Shown one piece after another: positions 31,620 through 39,643 of a DNA stretch of 45,946 bases. Below the pieces are notes generated by a model, which made no database searches, was not told the origin of the DNA, and saw only the letters and a program-made list of their open reading frames with translations. Positions within the stretch are counted from its first letter, which is position 1, and each line of letters begins with the position of its first letter. Position numbers and translations under genes: made by a program. The stretch spans positions 1 through 45,946 of the forward strand of contig CAJUTW010000006.1 in assembly GCA_910589335.1 (NCBI GenBank), read 5' to 3'. Origin of the DNA: an uncultured Bacilli bacterium (GTDB lineage: Bacteria; Bacillota_I; Bacilli_A; RF39; UBA660).

Positions 31620-32859
31620 TTATATTAACTTTTTATAAACCTTAAGATTTTTTGAATCTCCAAATTGTTCTTCCAATTCAAGAAATCTTAAATGTAGAGT
31701 ATCTTCTATTTGAAACTTTCTAATATTTTCTTGATAAAATTCTGAATTATAATATAACCATTGATAATAAAACATTTCATATTCCATACGTTGTCGATTT
31801 TCTTGATTTTTTTCTAAAAAAGCCCTTTTAGAATTATAAAAATCATAATCATCTTCAGAAACTAATTCTTTATAATCATCCCAAATTTTAGTACCTCTAA
31901 AAGGCATTAAAAAGTTTCCACAAACCATTTCAGGACGAAGTTCAATAAATCTATCTAATAATTTAGAATAGAATTCATCACTTTCTGCTTGGGTTCTTAC
32001 TTTTAAGGGATTAACGATGAAAGATAAATAAACCATAATATCATTATCATGAAGTATTCTACAAGCTTCATTTAAAGTTTTATTTTTAGTATAATCAACT
32101 GTAATATCTTCTAAACCTAAGCATACCATATAAACATTATTTTCTTTCATAAATTTAACTGTTTCTTCATTTAAAAGATTAGCTGATGCAAAAAGATAGA
32201 TCTTAGCTCCCATTTCATTAATTGCTTGAAGACGTTCCCTCCAATCTTTTTGAAGAGGAAAATTTTCATCACGAATAAAAACAAATTTAGGATTAAATTG
32301 CTTTAAATATGCAACTTCTTTTTTTATCAAATCAAGGGGTTTTGACATTAGTTTATCACACATTAAAGGACTACAACAAAAATCACATTTAAAGGGACAT
32401 CCTTGAGATGTATTTATAGATGTACAAATATCATCAATTTTTTTATCAGAAATTATTTGTTGATTATTTTTTATATCATACAAATCATATCTTGGAATTT
32501 TTTTATTAGTAGTTATTCCTTTGATAATATTTCCTTCTTGAGCAATGCTTTGATACCAATCATCACAAGGACCTACCATCACTTTTTTAGCATATGGTAC
32601 AAATTCTTCTGGATTAATCGTTGGTTCATATCCACCTACAATAATTTTTTCGCGATCATGCTTCTTAGCCCATTCTTTAAATTAATTCATTCCAGTAATA
32701 TATACTGAACAAGCATAATTTTCTACTTCTTCATCATTAAAATCTTTGTTTTCCATGGAATAAATTACATTATCCCCTTCAGGTAGAACCGTAAGTAATG
32801 ACGGTTCTAAACCTAGGGATGTATCTTGTCTTGGAAAAGTCATTCCAATTTTTTTTCAT
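31620..32859 (-). pseudogene. Radical SAM protein with N-terminal B12-binding-like domain, disrupted
   Basis: The intact C-terminal frame (ATG at about 32582) has the radical SAM cluster motif CPFKCDFC and IRDENFPLQKDW. The missing N-terminus is on the same strand: ATG 32857-32859 leads into a run of eight A; with seven A the frame reads IGMTFPRQDTSLGLEPSLLT, then VLPEGDNVIYSMENKDFN and ACSVYITGMN, hits TAA at 32682-32684, and continues as FKEWAKKHDREKIIVGGYEP into the radical SAM part. So there is one frameshift in a homopolymer and one nonsense codon. It follows the Nudix gene by 21 nt, so it was once part of the NAD operon. A truncated product from the internal ATG is possible. Confidence 0.8.
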
Positions 32860-32880
32860 AATAACACACTCTTTCTTTTA

Positions 32881-33507
32881 TTATCTCTTTATATACTTTT
32901 TAGCAAGATTTAGAGTGTACTTTGTTTGAATGTCGGTAATATATCCTTTCTCTAACAATTCAAATACTTCATCAATAGTACATTCTAAATATCTTATTGC
33001 TTCATTTTCATCTAAATGTTGATCTTGTTTTTTTTGACACCCTAAAGCTAAATAATTGTAATTATATGCACATACTCCACAAGATTGGTCTTGATAGAAT
33101 TTATCTAATAAGACCATTTCTTCTGAAATATAACCAGTTTCTTCTGTAACTTCTCTAGCTCCACCATAAACTGGGTCTTCTCCTTCTTCAATATAACCAG
33201 ACGGAAACTCTACACAAACTGATTCATGAGTACTGCTCCTTGACTGAATAACTAAAACGACATTGTTATCTTTTGTTACTGGCATAACAACCGCTGCACT
33301 TTTATTTTTTCCACCTTTTAAAATCTTTTCTCGTGGTATTTTCATCCCGTTAGCAAGTTCCACCATATATTTTTCAACATTTATAAAACCTTCTTTTCTT
33401 TGCAATTTACCATCAATATTGATATATTCAGGTTCTATAAGAGTCCTACGTACCGTTTTCAACTCATTAATATAATTATGTAGTTGTTTTAATTTTTCTT
33501 TACGCAT
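32881..33507 (-). CDS. Nudix hydrolase, ADP-ribose pyrophosphatase-like
   Basis: A 208-aa hydrolase with a complete Nudix box, GYIEEGEDPVYGGAREVTEE then TGY (about residues 108-130), so catalytically competent. The preceding VVLVIQSRSSTHESVCVEFPSG strand is typical of ADP-ribose pyrophosphatases, which would return ADP-ribose to AMP and ribose 5-phosphate. It lies 16 nt after pncB in the NAD salvage operon, and in the known family NrtR senses ADP-ribose, so an ADP-ribose-removing enzyme fits here. The exact substrate is inference. The N-terminal 35 residues are helical. Confidence 0.88.
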   Translation of the reverse strand: MRKEKLKQLHNYINELKTVRRTLIEPEYINIDGKLQRKEGFINVEKYMVELANGMKIPREKILKGGKNKSAAVVMPVTKDNNVVLVIQSRSSTHESVCVEFPSGYIEEGEDPVYGGAREVTEETGYISEEMVLLDKFYQDQSCGVCAYNYNYLALGCQKKQDQHLDENEAIRYLECTIDEVFELLEKGYITDIQTKYTLNLAKKYIKR

Positions 33508-33523
33508 ACTAATTCACCAAACT

Positions 33524-35269
33524 TTACTTTTTTATCTTTTGATAAGATTTTTCTTCAACTTCTTCTTGATGTAATTTAATAAGTTCATTTTTTAATTCTC
33601 TTAATTTATTAGATAAATCTACATAATATTCACTAGGTTTAGAAATACGTGTAACTTCTGGATATAAACTTTCATATTCTTGATGACAATATGTTTGTTT
33701 TTCCTTTATAGATGGATCTTTGTATACTAATTTTCCATCTTTAAAAATTGGCTCTAATAATGGACGAACATTATAATTTTTAAGTGTAGTTTTTTTCCAT
33801 GTTTCAACTGGATGAACAAGAGTATATTGATTATCTGCAATTTTTTCTTCTGCTAATGTAATAACATCACCTAAAGCATAACCAGTATCTTTGTCATAGA
33901 AACGATAAACTCTTTTTCTTGCTGGATTGATAGTTTTAATACTATCTTCACTTACTTTAATTCTATCTTCTATAACACCATCTTTTTCTACAGCTACTAA
34001 TTTATATACTCCACCAACTCTTTCATTTGGAGCTGCAATATTATCACCTGCTCCTATTGAATCAATTACTGCACCTTGTTTTAATAAGTCACTGATACTG
34101 TATTCATTTAAACCATTAGATAAGCAAATTGTTGCATCAGGATAACCTGCCTCATCTAACATTTTTCTTGCTTCTTTTGATAAATAAGCTAAATCTCCAC
34201 TATCAATTCTAATTCCTTTAAAACTAAATCCATTTGGTTTTAAATATTCATTTGCAACTCTAATAGCATTAGGAATACCACTTTTTAGTGTGTCATAAGT
34301 ATCAACTAGGAAAATACAATTATCTGGATTACTTTTAGCATATCCTAAAAATGCTTCATATTCATTTTCACTCTCTGTTACAAGAGAATGTGCCATAGTT
34401 CCAAGTACTGGAATTCCATATAATTTCCCTGCTTTAGTATTACTTGTTCCACAGCAACCTCCAATAAAAGCATTCTTACTTGCTTCGATTGCAGAATTAA
34501 CACCACGTGCACGACGTGCTCCAAACTCCATAACTGGAATTTGTTTACCATTATTATTTGCCTCACTTGTAACTCTTTTTGCTGCTGTTGTTACTAAAGA
34601 ACCATGATTAAAGTTAGCAAGTAAAGTAGTCTCTAAAAGTTGAGCTGTAATAATATCAGTTTCTACAGTAAGCACTGGCTCATTTGGAAAAATTGCAGTT
34701 CCATCTGGAACACCATATACATCTCCACTAAACTCTAAATCAGCAAGATAATTTAAAAATTCATCATTAAACTTTCCTAATTTTCTTAAATAGTTAATAT
34801 CACTATCAGAAAAACGTAGATTTTCAATATATTTAATTGTTTCATCAAGTCCTCCACTCATTGCATAACCACCTTCAAAAGGATTTTTACGGAAGAAAAT
34901 ATCAAAAAATACTTTTTCATCTTTCTTTCCTTCATTGAAATAAGTTTGAGCCATTGTTAATTCATAAAAATCTGTCATTAAAGTTTGATTTTCTTTATCA
35001 TTAAGGAAACTCATAATTTCATTATATAAATCCTCATTATCAAATAAACAAGCAACATAACATAAAACCATTTCCTCTTTTTTAAAATCATAAGCATTAA
35101 ATTTGTTATCTAAAGAATTTGTATATACACTATAATGGTCATCTAAAACACTGATTACTACCTCATTATTTTCAGGTTCAACTTTCTCATTGTTATAACA
35201 AAAGTAAACTCCGTTATAATTATATTTATTTAATATTCTCTCTAAAAATTTTAATTTCTTTGTATTCAT
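33524..35269 (-). CDS. pncB: Nicotinate phosphoribosyltransferase with an N-terminal extension
   Basis: Forms nicotinate mononucleotide from nicotinate and PRPP, the entry step of salvage. The core starts at about residue 95 (TLMTDFYELTMAQTYFNEGK) and shows FDIFFRKNPF, the catalytic His in NFNHGSLVTTAAKR, EFGARRARG, GGCCGTSNTKAG, MAHSLV and RIDSGDLAYL. At 581 aa it is about 90 aa longer than usual. The added N-terminal part (FLERILNKYNYNGVYFCYNN to MSFLND) is not part of the enzyme fold known to me and could be a regulatory domain. AAAGGAG precedes the ATG, so the extension is translated. Two operator-like repeats lie just upstream. Confidence 0.94.
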   Translation of the reverse strand: MNTKKLKFLERILNKYNYNGVYFCYNNEKVEPENNEVVISVLDDHYSVYTNSLDNKFNAYDFKKEEMVLCYVACLFDNEDLYNEIMSFLNDKENQTLMTDFYELTMAQTYFNEGKKDEKVFFDIFFRKNPFEGGYAMSGGLDETIKYIENLRFSDSDINYLRKLGKFNDEFLNYLADLEFSGDVYGVPDGTAIFPNEPVLTVETDIITAQLLETTLLANFNHGSLVTTAAKRVTSEANNNGKQIPVMEFGARRARGVNSAIEASKNAFIGGCCGTSNTKAGKLYGIPVLGTMAHSLVTESENEYEAFLGYAKSNPDNCIFLVDTYDTLKSGIPNAIRVANEYLKPNGFSFKGIRIDSGDLAYLSKEARKMLDEAGYPDATICLSNGLNEYSISDLLKQGAVIDSIGAGDNIAAPNERVGGVYKLVAVEKDGVIEDRIKVSEDSIKTINPARKRVYRFYDKDTGYALGDVITLAEEKIADNQYTLVHPVETWKKTTLKNYNVRPLLEPIFKDGKLVYKDPSIKEKQTYCHQEYESLYPEVTRISKPSEYYVDLSNKLRELKNELIKLHQEEVEEKSYQKIKK

Positions 35270-35288
35270 TTTAATCTCCTTTATCTTC

Positions 35289-35308
35289 TTATCATTTTAT
35301 TAATATCA
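35289..35308 (-). promoter_or_regulatory. Operator-like repeat upstream of pncB, copy 1
   Basis: Minus strand TGATATTAATAAAATGATAA, identical to 35357-35376, directly before the pncB ribosome site. It fits the TATTAA-N7 half of the box found at the prs and pnc promoters. Confidence 0.6.
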
Positions 35309-35356
35309 TTTTTTATAAAAATATATTTATATCAAATAAATTATTTTATTTTCTTA

Positions 35357-35376
35357 TTATCATTTTATTAATATCA
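35357..35376 (-). promoter_or_regulatory. Operator-like repeat upstream of pncB, copy 2
   Basis: Exact 20-bp copy of 35289-35308, 68 bp upstream on the same strand, about 6.5 helical turns away. Confidence 0.6.
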
Positions 35377-35391
35377 AAGTTTTAAAAAAAA

Positions 35392-35982
35392 CTATCTCTT
35401 CTTTACTAATTTAATTCCTTGTTGAGCCATTAATAATTTAGCAGCATCAACATAATTTTGTCTATCCTCTTCTAAAAATGTTGCAATTGCATCTTCATGA
35501 ACTCTAATTTCTACATTTCTATTCCATTGATCAAAATAATTTGCAAGTCCTATCGTTCCATTAGCAACACATATATCTGTACAACATCCAACTACATCAA
35601 CTCTCTCAATATTAGTAGCTTCACTTATTAATTCTCTAAATTCTGGTGCTTCCATATAACTTGTTGAGTTTTTTAAAATACTAATTGCATCTTCTAAATC
35701 TTCATATTCTTTTAATTCATCTATTACTAATTCTTCTCCTGAGTTTTCAACACAATGTTTACTTCCATTAAATCTTTTATGCTCTACTGAATCTTCCTTA
35801 TGAGTATCTTTAATAAAAACTATTAAATATCCATTTGCTTTTGCTTCTTTAATAAGTTCTATTTGTCTTGGAACAACATCTCCTATTTTAGGATCAGCTA
35901 AATCACCTTTCTTTGCAAAACCATTAACCATGTCTACAACAATTAACATTCCTTTATACATTTTTAAATTTTTAATTTTCAT
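35392..35982 (-). CDS. pncA: Nicotinamidase / isochorismatase-family hydrolase
   Basis: Hydrolyses nicotinamide to nicotinate for PncB. The 196-aa protein has the catalytic Asp in LIVVDMVNGFA (about residue 17), the Asp/His metal region in FIKDTHKEDSVEHKRF, and the nucleophile Cys in VDVVGCCTDICVANG (about residue 132-136). TAGGAGGA precedes the ATG. It lies between an unknown small gene (1-nt gap) and pncB, in the operon with the consensus promoter at 36464-36501. Confidence 0.93.
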   Translation of the reverse strand: MKIKNLKMYKGMLIVVDMVNGFAKKGDLADPKIGDVVPRQIELIKEAKANGYLIVFIKDTHKEDSVEHKRFNGSKHCVENSGEELVIDELKEYEDLEDAISILKNSTSYMEAPEFRELISEATNIERVDVVGCCTDICVANGTIGLANYFDQWNRNVEIRVHEDAIATFLEEDRQNYVDAAKLLMAQQGIKLVKKR

Positions 35983-35983
35983 T

Positions 35984-36391
35984 TTACATTCCTCCTAAAT
36001 TTTTATTATTATTTTTCGTAGTAACTTTTACTCCTTTAAAGTAAGCAGTTTCTACATTCTTTTCACCTAAACCATAACCAATACTTATAGATGTTATACC
36101 TTTGTCAAGTTTAACACTTTCGACATCAATATTTTTACTACTTAATATATAACTAAAAGCATTTTCTAAATCATCGGTTGTAATTTTTTGTTCTATTTTA
36201 GTTTTCATATTATTAATATCCATATCACCTACTATTTTCATTTCGACTACTGTAGCTAGTGATGGATACATTTCATACCCCACTTGAGAAGCATAAGCTT
36301 TTATTTCAATTTCTCCTTCAATATCAAAATGATTTTTATAATATTCTTTTAGTATTAAAATCATTTGTTCTGTTGTAAATTTTAATTCCAT
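35984..36391 (-). CDS. Unknown small protein, first gene of the pncA-pncB operon
   Basis: About 135 aa, not recognised. I place the start at ATG 36389-36391 (MELKFTTEQM) with AAGGG upstream; an ATG three codons earlier is possible. The frame stays open to 36451, but that codon is only 15 nt from the predicted transcription start and has no site. The protein has KEYYKNHFDIEGEIEIKAYA, then MKIVGDMDINNMKTKIEQKI and ITSISIGYGLGEKNVETAYF, an alpha/beta mixture without membrane segments. Being first behind the operator-covered promoter, it is probably coregulated with NAD salvage. Confidence 0.7.
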   Translation of the reverse strand: MELKFTTEQMILILKEYYKNHFDIEGEIEIKAYASQVGYEMYPSLATVVEMKIVGDMDINNMKTKIEQKITTDDLENAFSYILSSKNIDVESVKLDKGITSISIGYGLGEKNVETAYFKGVKVTTKNNNKNLGGM

Positions 36392-36410
36392 TTTCAACAT
36401 CGCCCTTATT

Positions 36411-36430
36411 TTTAACATTTTATTAATAAC
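36411..36430 (-). promoter_or_regulatory. Second operator-like box upstream of the pnc operon
   Basis: Minus strand GTTATTAATAAAATGTTAAA: TTAA-N7-TTAA, about 36-55 nt after the predicted start. Same relative place as 27777-27798 upstream of prs. Confidence 0.6.
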
Positions 36431-36463
36431 TATAGTTAATTTTTTTAACAAGTTTTCTCACTT

Positions 36464-36501
36464 GTTATTAACATTATATTAATAACATTTTAAAATGTCA
36501 A
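36464..36501 (-). promoter_or_regulatory. Consensus sigma-A promoter with operator palindrome for the pnc operon
   Basis: Minus strand TTGACA (36496-36501), 17-nt spacer, TATAAT (36473-36478). The 23-bp near-palindrome at 36464-36486 differs by one base from the perfect one at 27823-27845. The flanking AATGTCAACAC is also shared. Confidence 0.85.
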
Positions 36502-36539
36502 CACTTTTTTTAAATTTTATAAAAAAAAATTAGATTTCT

Positions 36540-37403
36540 CTAATATTTCCTTTTATTATTACTCTTTATATGATTACCAATTATATCAGAAACATCTATT
36601 ATTGTTACAAAAGCACTCTCATCCATTTCTTCTACAATATGCTTAATCTCATAAACTTCAATTCTAGTAAGTACACAATATAAAACTTCTTTTTCACCAC
36701 TAATTAAACCTTTTCCTCTAATTGTCGTAGTTGTTCTTCCAAGTTTTTTATAAATTTCTTTAGAAAGAGAAGTTCCTTTTTCTGTTATTATTAAAGCTGC
36801 CTTTGCTTGTTCTAATCCTTCTGAAACAAAATCAATTACTTTAAAAGTTATTAAATATGTTAAAAGAGAATACATTGCTCTATCAAACCCAAAAATAAAA
36901 CCTGCTGTTCCATAAATAATTAAATTAAATATAAGAACAATTTGCCCAACACTTAAATTAGTTTTCTTACTTATAACAATTGCAACACTCTCAGTTCCAT
37001 CAACACATCCTCCAAAATGAATAACAATCCCTACTCCCAAACCAAGTAAAGCACCACCAAAAACTGTCGCGAGTAATATTTCTTCAGTAAAAGCTATAAA
37101 ATTACCAAAAAAAGATAAAAAGAAAGAAAAGCACATCATAGAATAAATTGTCCTAAAAAGAAAACTTTTGCCTAAATTCTTATAACCTATGAATATAAAT
37201 GGAATATTTAATAATAAGACCAAAAAAGCTAGGGGAACACCGGATAATTTAGAAATAATAATTGAAATTCCAGTAATTCCTCCATCTAATATTGTATTAG
37301 GAATTAAAAAACACTCCAATGCAGCAGCTGCTACTAAAGAACCCATCGTTAGCATAATTATTGATAAAATATTTTTTGTTGCTTTATTTTTTATTTTACT
37401 CAT
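36540..37403 (-). CDS. YitT family membrane protein (DUF161 and DUF2179)
   Basis: A 287-aa protein with about five to six membrane helices in the first 200 residues, including LGVGIVIHFGGCVDGTESVA and ISKKTNLSVGQIVLIFNLII, both signatures of the YitT family. A cytoplasmic C-terminal DUF2179 domain (about 205-280) has LSKEIYKKLGRTTTTIRGKG and YCVLTRIEVYEIKHIVEEMD. Family members are proposed transporters but substrates are unestablished. It precedes the pnc promoter and is transcribed in the same direction but ends before it, so it is an independent unit. AGAGGTAG precedes the ATG. Confidence 0.93.
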   Translation of the reverse strand: MSKIKNKATKNILSIIMLTMGSLVAAAALECFLIPNTILDGGITGISIIISKLSGVPLAFLVLLLNIPFIFIGYKNLGKSFLFRTIYSMMCFSFFLSFFGNFIAFTEEILLATVFGGALLGLGVGIVIHFGGCVDGTESVAIVISKKTNLSVGQIVLIFNLIIYGTAGFIFGFDRAMYSLLTYLITFKVIDFVSEGLEQAKAALIITEKGTSLSKEIYKKLGRTTTTIRGKGLISGEKEVLYCVLTRIEVYEIKHIVEEMDESAFVTIIDVSDIIGNHIKSNNKRKY

Positions 37404-37462
37404 AAACTACCTCTATTCTATTTAATTATAAAAAATAATTAATCATTTCGCAATAATAAAAA

Positions 37463-37497
37463 AACAAAAAAAGAATTCTTTTTACTTACGAATTCTT
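37463..37497 (-). terminator. Terminator of the two-component operon
   Basis: AAGAATTC / GAATTCTT stem with an 11-nt loop and a following T run on the minus strand; overlaps the histidine kinase stop. Confidence 0.8.
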
Positions 37498-38765
37498 TTT
37501 TTACTTGTAATTATAAATGAAACACCTTTTCTTTCATTTCTAATTGTAATATCATAATCCATTAAATTTAATGTTTTTTTAACGATAGAAAGACCAAGTC
37601 CAAACTCGCCTTTGATTCCTTTACGGAACGGAGTAAAGATTCCATCAAGTAAATCTAAAGCAATTTTATCTCCATCATTATATAAGATCAATTTATTTTG
37701 TCTAGCTGTTATTTTAATAGTAGTGTGCGTATATCTCATAAAATTACTAAGTAAATTATCAAGAATAGTTTCCCAGTTTTCATTTGAGCCATAAAACTTT
37801 AATTTTTTGTCGCATGATACTTCAAATTTAATATTTTTTCGATAAAATTTAAATTTTTCAACTTCTTGATTAATTAATTTATACATATCTATAAGTTCTG
37901 TTGTAAAATTTTTAGAATTTTTGAGATAATCAAGTTTATTTAAGTAAAGAAGTGAGTGTACTTTTTGTTCTAATTTTTCAGTCTGCTCTTTGATTGTTTT
38001 AAATGCTACACTAGCATCTTCAACTCCATCATCAACAGCTTCAATATATGATTTTATAACGGTGAGAGGTGTTTTAAAATCATGTGAAATATTTTGATAC
38101 ATTTGATTGCGATATTCTTCTTGACTAATTAAAGAAATTCGCATATCTTCAATTGCTAGAGCAAGTGATCTTATTTCATCATCAGTATTAAAATCTACTT
38201 TATGATTATAATCAAGATTATCAATATTATCAATTTTGTTTTTAAGCTTTTCAATCTTTCTAACAACAATAGAAGACCAAAATACAAGCATTAAACCAAT
38301 TAGTAAAAATGTTCCTAAAACAAGTGGAAATATGGCACTTAGTATAGACGTTTTAGTTCGATTAATATAACTATCATCTGAAATAGCAATTTTAGTAATT
38401 TTATTAATCTTTAAAGTATAGTAGTAGTATGTCTTATGATTATATATAAATTTACCATAAGATTTATTCATTTTAGAGAGTATTTTTTTTATATTATCAA
38501 ATTTTATAACATCTTCTATATTATCACTAGTTGTAACTAAATCATCTGATACATAGAGATAAGCTATTTCAGTATTAAGTAATTTATTATCAACATCAAT
38601 ATCGTATATTTTCAAAGGTTCACTTAAGTAACTATAAATATTAGCCTCAGCAACAGGAATAAGTAATCTAGGAAGAATCGCTCCTAAAGAAATGAATAGT
38701 AAAATAAATGCAATTCCAACTACAAATAGAAGTTGTTTACTAAGATTGTTTTTACCAAAACTCAT
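37482..38765 (-). CDS. Sensor histidine kinase
   Basis: A 427-aa membrane sensor. A membrane helix at about residues 12-35, an extracellular segment to about 145, a second helix (FPLVLGTFLLIGLMLVFWSS), a HAMP-like linker, then HisKA with the phosphoacceptor His in YQNISHDFKTPLTVIKSYIE (about residue 235). The HATPase domain has ETILDNLLSNFMRY (N box), KLILYNDGDKI (G1) and GLGLSIVKK (G2). It is cotranscribed with its regulator by an ATGA stop/start overlap. The stimulus is unknown; neighbours are a YitT protein and a membrane protein, giving no direct hint. Confidence 0.95.
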   Translation of the reverse strand: MSFGKNNLSKQLLFVVGIAFILLFISLGAILPRLLIPVAEANIYSYLSEPLKIYDIDVDNKLLNTEIAYLYVSDDLVTTSDNIEDVIKFDNIKKILSKMNKSYGKFIYNHKTYYYYTLKINKITKIAISDDSYINRTKTSILSAIFPLVLGTFLLIGLMLVFWSSIVVRKIEKLKNKIDNIDNLDYNHKVDFNTDDEIRSLALAIEDMRISLISQEEYRNQMYQNISHDFKTPLTVIKSYIEAVDDGVEDASVAFKTIKEQTEKLEQKVHSLLYLNKLDYLKNSKNFTTELIDMYKLINQEVEKFKFYRKNIKFEVSCDKKLKFYGSNENWETILDNLLSNFMRYTHTTIKITARQNKLILYNDGDKIALDLLDGIFTPFRKGIKGEFGLGLSIVKKTLNLMDYDITIRNERKGVSFIITSKKRIRK

Positions 38766-39424
38766 AATATTCTATACCCATATCCATAGACAGCTTCTAT
38801 TTTTATTTTTGATAATTTTTTTCTAATTCTTCTAATCAAATCATCAACAACTCTATCATTCCCAAAATAATCCTGTCCCCATACTAAATTTAAAATTTCT
38901 TCTCTAGAAAAACATTTACCTTTATTTTTTATTAATAAAATTAATAAATCAAATTCTAAGGTAGTTAATTTTATAGTTTTTTTATTTAATTCAATTATTC
39001 TTTTATCTAAGTTAATTACATAATCATCATAATTTATTATATTAACTGAATTTGAATCTTTATAGACTCTTTTAATTATATTATTTACTCTTAATACTAG
39101 TTCTTTACTAGAATATGGTTTCGTCATGTAATCATCACTACCAAGCTCTAAACCAAAAATTTTATCAAGTTCTTGATCTCTAGCAGATGTAAATATTACT
39201 GGAACATTTTCATCTTTTTCTCTAATAGCTTTGATTACATCATATCCATTTATATCATCTCCTAACATTATATCTAATATCCATAAATTCACTTCATTAC
39301 CAATATAATTTATGGCATCCATTCCCTTTGAAAAACATATTGTTTCATATCCTGCTCTTTCTAAATATAATTTAACTATATTTAAAAGAGCTTCCTCATC
39401 TTCAACTAAACATATCTTATACAT
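38762..39424 (-). CDS. OmpR-family response regulator
   Basis: A 220-aa regulator. Receiver domain with acidic pocket LVEDEE, phosphoacceptor Asp in WILDIMLGDD (about residue 50), Thr/Ser in VIFTSAR and Lys in MTKPYSSKEL. The C-terminal winged helix has TLEFDLLILLIKNKGKCFSR, EEILNLVWG and DDLIRRIRKKL. ATG 39422-39424 follows AGCAGGTGG; the GTG three codons earlier overlaps it. Upstream is a perfect inverted repeat that could be an autoregulatory operator. Confidence 0.95.
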   Translation of the reverse strand: MYKICLVEDEEALLNIVKLYLERAGYETICFSKGMDAINYIGNEVNLWILDIMLGDDINGYDVIKAIREKDENVPVIFTSARDQELDKIFGLELGSDDYMTKPYSSKELVLRVNNIIKRVYKDSNSVNIINYDDYVINLDKRIIELNKKTIKLTTLEFDLLILLIKNKGKCFSREEILNLVWGQDYFGNDRVVDDLIRRIRKKLSKIKIEAVYGYGYRIL

Positions 39425-39437
39425 TAATACCACCTGC

Positions 39438-39456
39438 TAATAGTATATCACTATTA
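39438..39456. promoter_or_regulatory. Inverted repeat upstream of the response regulator
   Basis: TAATAGT and ACTATTA (7 bp each) separated by 5 nt, 14 nt before the response regulator ATG. Candidate operator or leader hairpin. Further upstream (39480-39550) are two unused strong sites, AAAGGAGG, each followed too closely by an ATG. Confidence 0.45.
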
Positions 39457-39612
39457 TTTTATAAATCCTATTTATTCATCCTCCTTTTTTATCTATGTTA
39501 AATTTATTATTTTCTAGTGCTTCTAATTTTTCTTATTAGCATCCCTCCTTTTCATAATTCCATCATATACTTAAAATGTGTTAAAAATATATAAGAATTA
39601 TGGGAAATTATG

Positions 39613-39642
39613 GGAATAAAAAAATAAGTAGAAAATACTTAT
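39613..39642 (-). terminator. Terminator of the 39644-40468 gene
   Basis: ATAAGTA / TACTTAT (7 bp, loop TTTTC) followed by TTTTTTTATT on the minus strand. Confidence 0.8.
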
Positions 39643-39643
39643 C

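Noticed and set aside
34378..34566. A 62-codon frame inside pncB on the same strand
   Set aside because: It lies wholly within conserved catalytic sequence of pncB in another frame.
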